In this document: piece after piece, positions 43,201 through 57,300 of the stretch
How positions within the stretch are numbered: position 1 is the first letter of the stretch
How the letters are laid out: every line of letters begins with the position of its first letter
The notes under the pieces: generated by a model
Told to the model about the DNA's origin: nothing
Databases searched by the model: none
What the model saw: only the letters and a program-made list of their open reading frames with translations
Translations under genes and position numbers: made by a program
NCBI GenBank assembly: GCA_030522415.1
Contig: JAMASW010000041.1
Coordinates: 83,551-147,550 of the forward strand
Direction: 5' to 3'
Origin: Channallabes apus
Lineage: Eukaryota; Chordata; Actinopteri; Siluriformes; Clariidae
Length of the DNA stretch: 64,000 bases

Positions 43201-45179
43201 ACACTGTTATTACAATGTTATTACACTGTTATTACACTGTTATTACAGTGTTATAACACTGTTATTACAATGTTATTACACTGTTATTACAATGTTATTA
43301 CACTGTTATTACACTGTTATTACAATGTTATTACACTGTTATTACAATGTTATTACACTGTTATTACAGTGTTATTACAATGTTATTACACTGTTATTAC
43401 AATGTTATTACAATGTTATTACACTGTTATTACAATGTTATTACACTGTTATTACAATGTTATTACACTGTTATTACAGTGTTATTACAATGTTATTACA
43501 CTGTTATTACAGTGTTATTACAGTGTTATAACACTGTTATTACAATGTTATTACACTGTTATTACAATGTTATTACACTGTTATTACACTGTTATTACAA
43601 TGTTATTACACTGTTATTACAATGTTATTACACTGTTATTACAGTGTTATTACAATGTTATTACACTGTTATTACAATGTTATTACAATGTTATTACAAT
43701 GTTATTACAATGTTATTACAATGTTATTACAATGTTATTACACTGTTATTACAATGTTATTACAGTGTTATTACAATGTTATTACAATGTTATTACAATG
43801 TTATTACACTGTTATTACAATGTTATTACACTGTTATAACACTGTTATTACAATGTTATTACACTGTTATTACAATGTTATTACACTGTTATTACACTGT
43901 TATTACAATGTTATTACACTGTTATTACAATGTTATTACACTGTTATTACAGTGTTATTACAATGTTATTACACTGTTATTACAATGTTATTACAATGTT
44001 ATTACACTGTTATTACAATGTTATTACACTGTTATTACAATGTTATTACACTGTTATTACAATGTTATTACAATGTTATTACACTGTTATTACAGTGTTA
44101 TTACAATGTTATTACAATGTTATTACAATGTTATTACACTGTTATTACAATGTTATTACAGTGTTATTACAATGTTATTACAATGTTATTACAATGTTAT
44201 TACAGTGTTATTACAATGTTATTACAATGTTATTACAATGTTATTACACTGTTATTACAATGTTATTACACTGTTATTACAATGTTATTACAGTGTTATT
44301 ACACTGTTATTACAATGTTATTACACTGTTATTACAATGTTACTACAATGTTATTACAATGTTATTACACTGTTATTACAATGTTATTACACTGTTATTA
44401 CACTGTTATTACAGTGTTATAACACTGTTATTACAATGTTATTACACTGTTATTACAATGTTATTACACTGTTATTACACTGTTATTACAATGTTATTAC
44501 ACTGTTATTACAATGTTATTACACTGTTATTACAGTGTTATTACAATGTTATTACACTGTTATTACAATGTTATTACAATGTTATTACACTGTTATTACA
44601 ATGTTATTACACTGTTATTACAATGTTATTACACTGTTATTACAGTGTTATTACAATGTTATTACACTGTTATTACAGTGTTATTACAATGTTATTACAA
44701 TGTTATTACAATGTTATTACACTGTTATTACAATGTTATTACAGTGTTATTACAATGTTATTACAATGTTATTACAATGTTATTACAGTGTTATTACAAT
44801 GTTATTACAATGTTATTACAATGTTATTACACTGTTATTACAATGTTATTACAATGTTATTACACTGTTATTACAATGTTATTACAATGTTATTACACTG
44901 TTATTACAATGTTATTACACTGTTATTACACTGTTATTACACTGTTATTACAATGTTATTACACTGTTATAACACTGTTATTACACTGTTATTACAATGT
45001 TATTACACTGTTATTACAATGTTATTACACTGTTATAACACTGTTATTACACTGTTATTACACCGTTATTACACTGTTATAACACTGTTATTACAATGTT
45101 ATAACACTGTTATTACACTGTTATTACAATGTTATTACACTGTTATTACAATGTTATAACACTGTTATTACAATGTTAT
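37280..45179 (+). repeat. 11-bp satellite, plus orientation (block 15, 7.9 kb)
   Basis: About 718 monomers, a copy of block 13 that lacks 100 monomers near its start. It retains one CpG doublet (40,642/40,840), TGTTTTTACA (about 40,650, shared with 31,690), an unswitched B-type flank (CACCG at 39,409) and a switched one (CACCG at 45,061). Confidence 0.96.
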
Positions 45180-45185
45180 ATAACA
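45174..45185. repeat. Convergent switch palindrome, B-type
   Basis: Perfect TGTTATATAACA, 113 bp after the start of CACCG (45,061) and 107 bp before the end of GTGTAATA (45,285-45,292). It is the reverse complement of the A-type modules at 8,163, 16,128 and 20,437. Confidence 0.95.
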
Positions 45186-46612
45186 GTGTAATAACATTGT
45201 AATAACAGTGTTATAACATTGTAATAACACTGTAATAACAGTGTAATAACATTGTAATAACACTGTAATAACATTGTAATAACAGTGTAATAGTGTTATA
45301 ACAGTGTAATAACAGTGTAATAACATTGTAATAACAGTGTAATAACATTGTGATAACATTGTAATAACAGTGTAATAACATTGTAATAACATTGTAATAA
45401 CAGTGTGATAACATTGTAATAACATTGTAATAACAGTGTAGTAACATTGTAATAACATTGTAATAACACTGTAATAACATTGTAATAACACTGTAATAAC
45501 ATTGTAATAACAGTGTAATAACAGTGTAATAACAGTGTAATAACATTGTAATAACACTGTAATAACATTGTAATAACAGTGTAATAACATTGTAATAACA
45601 CTGTAATAACATTGTAATAACAGTGTAATAACAGTGTAATAACAGTGTAATAACATTGTAATAACAGTGTAATAACATTGTAATAACATTGTAATAACAG
45701 TGTAATAACATTGTAATAACATTGTAATAACAGTGTAATAACATTGTAATAACATTGTAATAACATTGTAATAACAGTGTAATAACATTGTAATAACATT
45801 GTAATAACATTGTAATAACACTGTAATAACATTGTAATAACAGTGTAATAACATTGTAATAACATTGTAATAACATTGTAATAACACTGTAATAACAGTG
45901 TAATAACATTGTAATAACACTGTAATAACATTGTAATAACAGTGTAATAACAGTGTAATAACATTGTAATAACATTGTAATAAGAGTGTAATAACATTGT
46001 AATAACATTGTAATAACATTGTAATAACATTGTAATAACATTGTAATAGCAGTGTGATAACATTGTAATAACAGTGTAATAACATTGTAATAACAGTGTG
46101 ATAACATTGTAATAACATTGTAATAACATTGTAATAACACTGTAATAACAGTGTAATAACATTGTAATAACAGTGTAATAACATTGTAATAACAGTGTAA
46201 TAACATTGTAATAACAGTGTTATAACAGTGTAATAACAGTGTAATAACATTGTAATAACAGTGTAATAACATTGTAATAACAGTGTAATAACAGTGTAAT
46301 AACATTGTAATAACAGTGTAATAACATTGTAATAACATTGTAATAACATTGTAATAACAGTGTTATAACAGTGTAATAACAGTGTAATAACAGTGTAATA
46401 ACAGTGTAATAACATTGTAATAACAGTGTAATAACATTGTAATAACATTGTAATAACAGTGTTATAACAGTGTAATAACAGTGTAATAACATTGTAATAA
46501 CATTGAAATAACACTGTAATAACAGTGTAATAACATTGTAATAACAGTGTTATAACATTGTAATAACAGTGTTATAACAGTGTAATAACAGTGTAATAAC
46601 ATTGTAATAACA
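45180..46612 (-). repeat. 11-bp satellite, minus orientation (block 16)
   Basis: About 130 monomers. It is the reverse-complement counterpart of the + block 18,999-20,442 (1,433 versus 1,444 bp), with TGTGATAACA, ATAGCAGTG and AAGAGTG variants in mirrored order and TTGAAATAAC near 46,502. Confidence 0.94.
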
Positions 46613-46623
46613 GTGTTATTACA
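46603..46623. repeat. Divergent switch, G spacer
   Basis: TGTAATAACA, G, TGTTATTACA. The left flank matches 27,197 and 37,269; the right flank does not, since TGGTATTACA and TGTTATTTCA are missing downstream. The + side starts at a different point of the module. Confidence 0.94.
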
Positions 46624-49578
46624 ATGTTATTACACTGTTATTACAATGTTATTACACTGTTATTACACTGTTATTACAATGTTATTACACTGTTATTACA
46701 CTCTTATTACACTGTTATTACAATGTTATTACAGTGTTATTACAATGTTATTACACTGTTATTACAGTGTTATTACAATGTTATTACAATGTTATTACAA
46801 TGTTATTACACTGTTATTACAATGTTATTACAGTGTTATTACACTGTTATTACAATGTTATTACACTGTTATTACAATGTTACTACAATGTTATTACAAT
46901 GTTATTACACTGTTATTACAATGTTATTACACTGTTATTACACTGTTATTACAGTGTTATAACACTGTTATTACAATGTTATTACACTGTTATTACAATG
47001 TTATTACACTGTTATTACACTGTTATTACAATGTTATTACACTGTTATTACAATGTTATTACACTGTTATTACAGTGTTATTACAATGTTATTACACTGT
47101 TATTACAATGTTATTACAATGTTATTACACTGTTATTACAATGTTATTACACTGTTATTACAATGTTATTACACTGTTATTACAGTGTTATTACAATGTT
47201 ATTACACTGTTATTACAGTGTTATTACAATGTTATTACAATGTTATTACAATGTTATTACAATGTTATTACAGTGTTATTACAATGTTATTACAATGTTA
47301 TTACAATGTTATTACAGTGTTATTACAATGTTATTACAATGTTATTACAATGTTATTACACTGTTATTACAATGTTATTACAATGTTATTACACTGTTAT
47401 TACAATGTTATTACAATGTTATTACACTGTTATTACAATGTTATTACACTGTTATTACACTGTTATTACACTGTTATTACAATGTTATTACACTGTTATA
47501 ACACTGTTATTACACTGTTATTACAATGTTATTACACTGTTATTACAATGTTATTACACTGTTATAACACTGTTATTACACTGTTATTACAATGTTATTA
47601 CACTGTTATTACAGTGTTATTACAATGTTATTACACTGTTATTACAGTGTTATTACAATGTTATTACAATGTTATTACAATGTTATTACACTGTTATTAC
47701 AATGTTATTACACTGTTATTACAGTGTTATTACAATGTTATTACAATGTTATTACAATGTTATTACACTGTTATTACAATGTTATTACAGTGTTATTACA
47801 ATGTTATTACAATGTTATTACACTGTTATTACAATGTTATTACACTGTTATTACAATGTTATTACAGTGTTATTACAATGTTATTACAATGTTATTACAA
47901 TGTTATTACACTGTTATTACAGTGTTATTACAATGTTATTACAATGTTATTACAATGTTATTACACTGTTATTACAATGTTATTACACTGTTATTACAAT
48001 GTTATTACACTGTTATTACACTGTTATTACAATGTTATTACACTGTTATTACAATGTTACTACAATGTTATTACAATGTTATTACACTGTTATTACAATG
48101 TTATTACACTGTTATTACACTGTTATTACAGTGTTATAACACTGTTATTACAATGTTATTACACTGTTATTACAATGTTATTACACTGTTATTACACTGT
48201 TATTACAATGTTATTACACTGTTATTACAATGTTATTACACTGTTATTACAGTGTTATTACAATGTTATTACACTGTTATTACAATGTTATTACAATGTT
48301 ATTACAATGTTATTACACTGTTATTACAATGTTATTACAGTGTTATTACAATGTTATTACAATGTTATTACAATGTTATTACACTGTTATTACAATGTTA
48401 TTACACTGTTATTACAATGTTATTACACTGTTATTACAATGTTATTACACTGTTATTACAATGTTATTACAATGTTATTACACTGTTATTACAGTGTTAT
48501 TACAATGTTATTACAATGTTATTACAATGTTATTACACTGTTATTACAATGTTATTACAGTGTTATTACAATGTTATTACAATGTTATTACAATGTTATT
48601 ACAGTGTTATTACAATGTTATTACAATGTTATTACAATGTTATTACACTGTTATTACAATGTTATTACACTGTTATTACAATGTTATTACAGTGTTATTA
48701 CACTGTTATTACAATGTTATTACACTGTTATTACAATGTTACTACAATGTTATTACAATGTTATTACACTGTTATTACAATGTTATTACACTGTTATTAC
48801 ACTGTTATTACAGTGTTATAACACTGTTATTACAATGTTATTACACTGTTATTACAATGTTATTACACTGTTATTACACTGTTATTACAATGTTATTACA
48901 CTGTTATTACAATGTTATTACACTGTTATTACAGTGTTATTACAATGTTATTACACTGTTATTACAATGTTATTACAATGTTATTACACTGTTATTACAA
49001 TGTTATTACACTGTTATTACAATGTTATTACACTGTTATTACAGTGTTATTACAATGTTATTACACTGTTATTACAGTGTTATTACAATGTTATTACAAT
49101 GTTATTACAATGTTATTACACTGTTATTACAATGTTATTACAGTGTTATTACAATGTTATTACAATGTTATTACAATGTTATTACAGTGTTATTACAATG
49201 TTATTACAATGTTATTACAATGTTATTACACTGTTATTACAATGTTATTACAATGTTATTACACTGTTATTACAATGTTATTACAATGTTATTACACTGT
49301 TATTACAATGTTATTACACTGTTATTACACTGTTATTACACTGTTATTACAATGTTATTACACTGTTATAACACTGTTATTACACTGTTATTACAATGTT
49401 ATTACACTGTTATTACAATGTTATTACACTGTTATAACACTGTTATTACACTGTTATTACACCGTTATTACACTGTTATAACACTGTTATTACAATGTTA
49501 TAACACTGTTATTACACTGTTATTACAATGTTATTACACTGTTATTACAATGTTATAACACTGTTATTACAATGTTAT
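46614..49578 (+). repeat. 11-bp satellite, plus orientation (block 17)
   Basis: About 270 monomers. TCTTATTACA (about 46,692) and two TGTTACTACA markers (about 46,880 and 48,056) tie it to the 29.0-30.4 and 38.0-39.4 kb modules. It ends with the complete B-type flank (CACCG at 49,460) and the palindrome at 49,573. Confidence 0.95.
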
Positions 49579-49584
49579 ATAACA
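49573..49584. repeat. Convergent switch palindrome, B-type
   Basis: Perfect TGTTATATAACA, 113 bp after the start of CACCG (49,460) and 107 bp before the end of GTGTAATA (49,684-49,691). Confidence 0.95.
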
Positions 49585-51349
49585 GTGTAATAACATTGTA
49601 ATAACAGTGTTATAACATTGTAATAACACTGTAATAACAGTGTAATAACATTGTAATAACACTGTAATAACATTGTAATAACAGTGTAATAGTGTTATAA
49701 CAGTGTAATAACAGTGTAATAACATTGTAATAACAGTGTAATAACATTGTAATAACAGTGTTATAACACTGTAATAACAGTGTAATAACAGTGTAATAAC
49801 ATTGTAATAACAGTGTAATAACATTGTAATAACATTGTAATAACAGTGTGATAACATTGTAATAACATTGTAATAACAGTGTAGTAACATTGTAATAACA
49901 TTGTAATAACACTGTAATAACATTGTAATAACACTGTAATAACATTGTAATAACAGTGTAATAACAGTGTAATAACAGTGTAATAACATTGTAATAACAC
50001 TGTAATAACATTGTAATAACAGTGTAATAACATTGTAATAACACTGTAATAACATTGTAATAACAGTGTAATAACAGTGTAATAACATTGTAATAACATT
50101 GTAATAAGAGTGTAATAACATTGTAATAACATTGTAATAACATTGTAATAACATTGTAATAACATTGTAATAGCAGTGTGATAACATTGTAATAACAGTG
50201 TAATAACATTGTAATAACAGTGTGATAACATTGTAATAACATTGTAATAACATTGTAATAACACTGTAATAACAGTGTAATAACATTGTAATAACAGTGT
50301 AATAACATTGTAATAACACTGTAATAACATTGTAATAACAGTGTAATAGTGTTATAACAGTGTAATAACAGTGTAATAACATTGTAATAACAGTGTAATA
50401 ACATTGTAATAACAGTGTTATAACACTGTAATAACAGTGTAATAACAGTGTAATAACATTGTAATAACAGTGTAATAACATTGTAATAACATTGTAATAA
50501 CAGTGTGATAACATTGTAATAACATTGTAATAACAGTGTAGTAACATTGTAATAACATTGTAATAACACTGTAATAACATTGTAATAACACTGTAATAAC
50601 ATTGTAATAACAGTGTAATAACAGTGTAATAACAGTGTAATAACATTGTAATAACACTGTAATAACATTGTAATAACAGTGTAATAACATTGTAATAACA
50701 CTGTAATAACATTGTAATAACAGTGTAATAACAGTGTAATAACATTGTAATAACATTGTAATAAGAGTGTAATAACATTGTAATAACATTGTAATAACAT
50801 TGTAATAACATTGTAATAACATTGTAATAGCAGTGTGATAACATTGTAATAACAGTGTAATAACATTGTAATAACAGTGTGATAACATTGTAATAACATT
50901 GTAATAACATTGTAATAACACTGTAATAACAGTGTAATAACATTGTAATAACAGTGTAATAACATTGTAATAACAGTGTAATAACATTGTAATAACAGTG
51001 TTATAACAGTGTAATAACAGTGTAATAACATTGTAATAACAGTGTAATAACATTGTAATAACAGTGTAATAACAGTGTAATAACATTGTAATAACAGTGT
51101 AATAACATTGTAATAACATTGTAATAACATTGTAATAACAGTGTTATAACAGTGTAATAACAGTGTAATAACAGTGTAATAACAGTGTAATAACATTGTA
51201 ATAACAGTGTAATAACATTGTAATAACATTGTAATAACAGTGTTATAACACTGTAATAACAGTGTAATAACATTGTAATAACAGTGTTATAACATTGTAA
51301 TAACAGTGTTATAACAGTGTAATAACAGTGTAATAACATTGTAATAACA
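49579..51349 (-). repeat. 11-bp satellite, minus orientation (block 18)
   Basis: About 161 monomers. It contains a 657-bp tandem duplication (49,684-50,997) and then continues like block 16 to the G-spacer junction. Markers TGTGATAACA, ATAGCAGTG and AAGAGTG appear once per copy. Confidence 0.95.
49684..50997 (-). repeat. 657-bp tandem duplication (59 monomers plus an 8-mer)
   Basis: The 8-bp monomer GTGTAATA occurs at 49,684-49,691 and 50,341-50,348. The following monomer order, including rare TGTGATAACA, ATAGCAGTG and AAGAGTG variants, repeats at the same 657-bp distance. The second 8-mer therefore sits inside the array with no switch to its left. Confidence 0.9.
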
Positions 51350-51360
51350 GTGTTATTACA
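51340..51360. repeat. Divergent switch, G spacer
   Basis: TGTAATAACA, G, TGTTATTACA. The right flank matches 27,197 and 37,269 for at least 600 bp. Confidence 0.94.
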
Positions 51361-54300
51361 ATGTTATTACACTGTTATTACAATGTTATTACACTGTTAT
51401 TACAGTGTTATTACAATGTTATTACACTGTTATTACAATGGTATTACACTGTTATTACAGTGTTATTTCAATGTTATTACAATGTTATTACACTGTTATT
51501 ACACTGTTATAACACTGTTATTACAATGTTATTACAATGTTCTTACAATGTTATTACACTGTTATTACAATGTTATTACACTGTTATTACACTGTTATTA
51601 CAATGTTATTACACTGTTATTACAATGTTATTACACTGTTATTACACTGTTATAACACTGTTATTACAATGTTATTACTCTGTTATTACAATGTTATTAC
51701 ACTGTTATAACACTGTTATTACAATGTTATTACACTGTTATTACAATTATTACAATGTTATTACACTGTTATTACAATGTTATTACACTGTTATTACAGT
51801 GTTATTACAATGTTATTACACTGTTATTACAATGTTATTACACTGTTATTACACTGTTATTACAATGTTATTACTCTGTTATTACAATGTTATTACACTG
51901 TTATTACAATGTTATTACACTGTTATAACACTGTTATTACAATGTTATTACACTGTTATTACACTGTTATAACACTGTTATTACAATGTTATTACACTGT
52001 TATTACACTGTTATTACAATGTTATTACACTGTTATTACACTGTTATTACACTGTTATAACACTGTTATTACACTGTTATTACAATGTTATTACACTGTT
52101 ATAACACTGTTATTACAATGTTATTACACTGTTATTACAATGTTATTACAATGTTATTACACTGTTATTACAATGTTATTACAATGTTATTACACTGTTA
52201 TTACAATGTTATTACAATGTTATTACAATGTTATTACACTGTTATTACAATGTTATTACACTGTTATTACACTGTTATTACAGTGTTATAACACTGTTAT
52301 TACAATGTTATTACACTGTTATTACAATGTTATTACACTGTTATTACACTGTTATTACAATGTTATTACACTGTTATTACAATGTTATTACACTGTTATA
52401 ACACTGTTATTACAATGTTATTACTCTGTTATTACAATGTTATTACACTGTTATTACACTGTTATAACACTGTTATTACAATGTTATTACACTGTTATTA
52501 CAATGTTATTACACTGTTATTACAGTGTTATTACAATGTTATTACAATGTTATTACAATGTTATTACACTGTTATTACAGCGTTATTACAATGTTATTAC
52601 ACTGTTATTACAATGTTATTACAATGTTATTACACTGTTATTACAATGTTATTACACTGTTATTACAATGTTATTACACTGTTATTACAATGTTATTACA
52701 CTGTTATTACACTGTTATTACACTGTTATTACAATGTTATTACACTGTTATTACAATGTTATTACACTGTTATTACAGCGTTATTACAATGTTATTACAC
52801 TGTTATTACAATGTTATTACAATGTTATTACACTGTTATTACAATGTTATTACACTGTTATTACAATGTTATTACACTGTTATTACAATGTTATTACACT
52901 GTTATTACACTGTTATAACACTGTTATTACAATGTTATTACAGTGTTATTACAATGTTATTACACTGTTATTACAGTGTTATTACAATGTTATTACAATG
53001 TTATTACAATGTTATTACACTGTTATTACAATGTTATTACAGTGTTATTACAATGTTATTACAATGTTATTACAATGTTATTACACTGTTATTACAATGT
53101 TATTACAATGTTATTACACTGTTATTACAATGTTATTACAATGTTATTACACTGTTATTACAATGTTATTACAATGTTATTACACTGTTATTACAATGTT
53201 ATTACACTGTTATTACACTCTTATTACACTGTTATTACAATGTTATTACAGTGTTATTACAATGTTATTACACTGTTATTACAGTGTTATTACAATGTTA
53301 TTACAATGTTATTACAATGTTATTACACTGTTATTACAATGTTATTACAGTGTTATTACACTGTTATTACAATGTTATTACACTGTTATTACACTGTTAC
53401 TACAATGTTATTACAATGTTATTACACTGTTATTACAATGTTATTACACTGTTATTACACTGTTATTACAGTGTTATAACACTGTTATTACAATGTTATT
53501 ACACTGTTATTACAATGTTATTACACTGTTATTACACTGTTATTACAATGTTATTACACTGTTATTACAATGTTATTACACTGTTATTACAGTGTTATTA
53601 CAATGTTATTACACTGTTATTACAATGTTATTACAATGTTATTACACTGTTATTACAATGTTATTACACTGTTATTACAATGTTATTACACTGTTATTAC
53701 AGTGTTATTACAATGTTATTACACTGTTATTACAGTGTTATTACAATGTTATTACAATGTTATTACAATGTTATTACACTGTTATTACAATGTTATTACA
53801 GTGTTATTACAATGTTATTACAATGTTATTACAATGTTATTACAGTGTTATTACAATGTTATTACAATGTTATTACAATGTTATTACACTGTTATTACAA
53901 TGTTATTACAATGTTATTACACTGTTATTACAATGTTATTACAATGTTATTACACTGTTATTACAATGTTATTACACTGTTATTACACTGTTATTACACT
54001 GTTATTACAATGTTATTACACTGTTATAACACTGTTATTACACTGTTATTACAATGTTATTACACTGTTATTACAATGTTATTACACTGTTATTACACTG
54101 TTATTACACTGTTATTACAATGTTATTACACTGTTATTACAGTGTTATTACAATGTTATTACACTGTTATTACAGTGTTATTACAATGTTATTACAATGT
54201 TATTACAATGTTATTACACTGTTATTACAATGTTATTACAGTGTTATTACAATGTTATTACAATGTTATTACACTGTTATTACAATGTTATTACACTGTT

Positions 54301-57300
54301 ATTACAATGTTATTACAGTGTTATTACAATGTTATTACAATGTTATTACAATGTTATTACACTGTTATTACAGTGTTATTACAATGTTATTACAATGTTA
54401 TTACAATGTTATTACACTGTTATTACAATGTTATTACACTGTTATTACAATGTTATTACAGTGTTATTACACTGTTATTACAATGTTATTACACTGTTAT
54501 TACAATGTTACTACAATGTTATTACAATGTTATTACACTGTTATTACAATGTTATTACACTGTTATTACACTGTTATTACAGTGTTATAACACTGTTATT
54601 ACAATGTTATTACACTGTTATTACAATGTTATTACACTGTTATTACACTGTTATTACAATGTTATTACACTGTTATTACAATGTTATTACACTGTTATTA
54701 CAGTGTTATTACAATGTTATTACACTGTTATTACAATGTTATTACAATGTTATTACACTGTTATTACAATGTTATTACACTGTTATTACAATGTTATTAC
54801 ACTGTTATTACAGTGTTATTACAATGTTATTACACTGTTATTACAGTGTTATTACAATGTTATTACAATGTTATTACAATGTTATTACACTGTTATTACA
54901 ATGTTATTACAGTGTTATTACAATGTTATTACAATGTTATTACAATGTTATTACACTGTTATTACAATGTTATTACACTGTTATAACACTGTTATTACAA
55001 TGTTATTACACTGTTATTACACTGTTATAACACTGTTATTACAATGTTATTACACTGTTATTACACTGTTATTACAATGTTATTACACTGTTATTACACT
55101 GTTATTACACTGTTATAACACTGTTATTACACTGTTATTACAATGTTATTACACTGTTATAACACTGTTATTACAATGTTATTACACTGTTATTACAATG
55201 TTATTACAATGTTATAACACTGTTATTACACTGTTATTACAATGTTATTACACTGTTATTACAGTGTTATTACAATGTTATTACACTGTTATTACAGTGT
55301 TATTACAATGTTATTACAATGTTATTACAATGTTATTACACTGTTATTACACTGTTATTACAATGTTATTACACTGTTATTACAATGTTATTACACTGTT
55401 ATTACAGTGTTATTACAATGTTATTACACTGTTATTACAATGTTATTACAATGTTATTACACTGTTATTACAATGTTATTACACTGTTATTACAATGTTA
55501 TTACACTGTTATTACAGTGTTATTACAATGTTATTACACTGTTATTACAGTGTTATTACAATGTTATTACAATGTTATTACAATGTTATTACACTGTTAT
55601 TACAATGTTATTACAGTGTTATTACAATGTTATTACAATGTTATTACAATGTTATTACACTGTTATTACAATGTTATTACACTGTTATAACACTGTTATT
55701 ACAATGTTATTACACTGTTATTACACTGTTATTACACTGTTATTACAATGTTATTACACTGTTATTACACTGTTATTACAATGTTATTACACTGTTATTA
55801 CACTGTTATTACACTGTTATAACACTGTTATTACACTGTTATTACAATGTTATTACACTGTTATAACACTGTTATTACAATGTTATTACACTGTTATTAC
55901 AATGTTATTACAATGTTATTACACTGTTATTACACTGTTATTACAATGTTATTACACTGTTATTACAGTGTTATTACAATGTTATTACACTGTTATTACA
56001 GTGTTATTACAATGTTATTACAATGTTATTACAATGTTATTACACTGTTATTACAATGTTATTACAATGTTATTACAGTGTTATTACAATGTTATTACAA
56101 TGTTATTACAATGTTATTACACTGTTATTACAATGTTATTACAGTGTTATTACAATGTTATTACAATGTTATTACAATGTTATTACAGTGTTATTACAAT
56201 GTTATTACAATGTTATTACAATGTTATTACACTGTTATTACAATGTTATTACACTGTTATTACAATGTTATTACAGTGTTATTACACTGTTATTACAATG
56301 TTATTACACTGTTATTACAATGTTACTACAATGTTATTACAATGTTATTACACTGTTATTACAATGTTATTACACTGTTATTACACTGTTATTACAGTGT
56401 TATAACACTGTTATTACAATGTTATTACACTGTTATTACAATGTTATTACACTGTTATTACACTGTTATTACAATGTTATTACACTGTTATTACAATGTT
56501 ATTACACTGTTATTACAGTGTTATTACAATGTTATTACACTGTTATTACAATGTTATTACAATGTTATTACACTGTTATTACAATGTTATTACACTGTTA
56601 TTACAATGTTATTACACTGTTATTACAGTGTTATTACAATGTTATTACACTGTTATTACAGTGTTATTACAATGTTATTACAATGTTATTACAATGTTAT
56701 TACACTGTTATTACAATGTTATTACAGTGTTATTACAATGTTATTACAATGTTATTACAATGTTATTACAGTGTTATTACAATGTTATTACAATGTTATT
56801 ACAATGTTATTACACTGTTATTACAATGTTATTACAATGTTATTACACTGTTATTACAATGTTATTACAATGTTATTACACTGTTATTACAATGTTATTA
56901 CACTGTTATTACACTGTTATTACAATGTTATTACAATGTTATTACACTGTTATTACAATGTTACTACAATGTTATTACAATGTTATTACACTGTTATTAC
57001 AATGTTATTACACTGTTATTACACTGTTATTACAGTGTTATTACACTGTTATTACAATGTTATTACACTGTTATTACAATGTTATTACACTGTTATTACA
57101 CTGTTATTACAATGTTATTACACTGTTATTACAATGTTATTACACTGTTATTACAGTGTTATTACAATGTTATTACACTGTTATTACAATGTTATTACAA
57201 TGTTATTACACTGTTATTACAATGTTATTACACTGTTATTACAATGTTATTACACTGTTATTACAGTGTTATTACAATGTTATTACACTGTTATTACAGT

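Larger units (their letters stand above)
29030..45040 (+). repeat. Direct duplication, offset about 8,972 bp
   Basis: About 29,030-36,050 corresponds to 38,000-45,020. The offset is 8,972 bp at 29,043, 30,551 and 31,196, 8,961 bp from about 31,482 to 33,500, and 8,972 bp again from 33,616. The steps are single 11-bp monomers. One internal divergence lies at 32.9-33.5 kb, another at 35.75-36.1 kb. Confidence 0.86.

Noticed and set aside
8163..51360. Inverted repeats as terminal repeats of transposons
   Set aside because: The sequence between junctions is only the same satellite. No transposase, target-site duplication or distinct element body is present.
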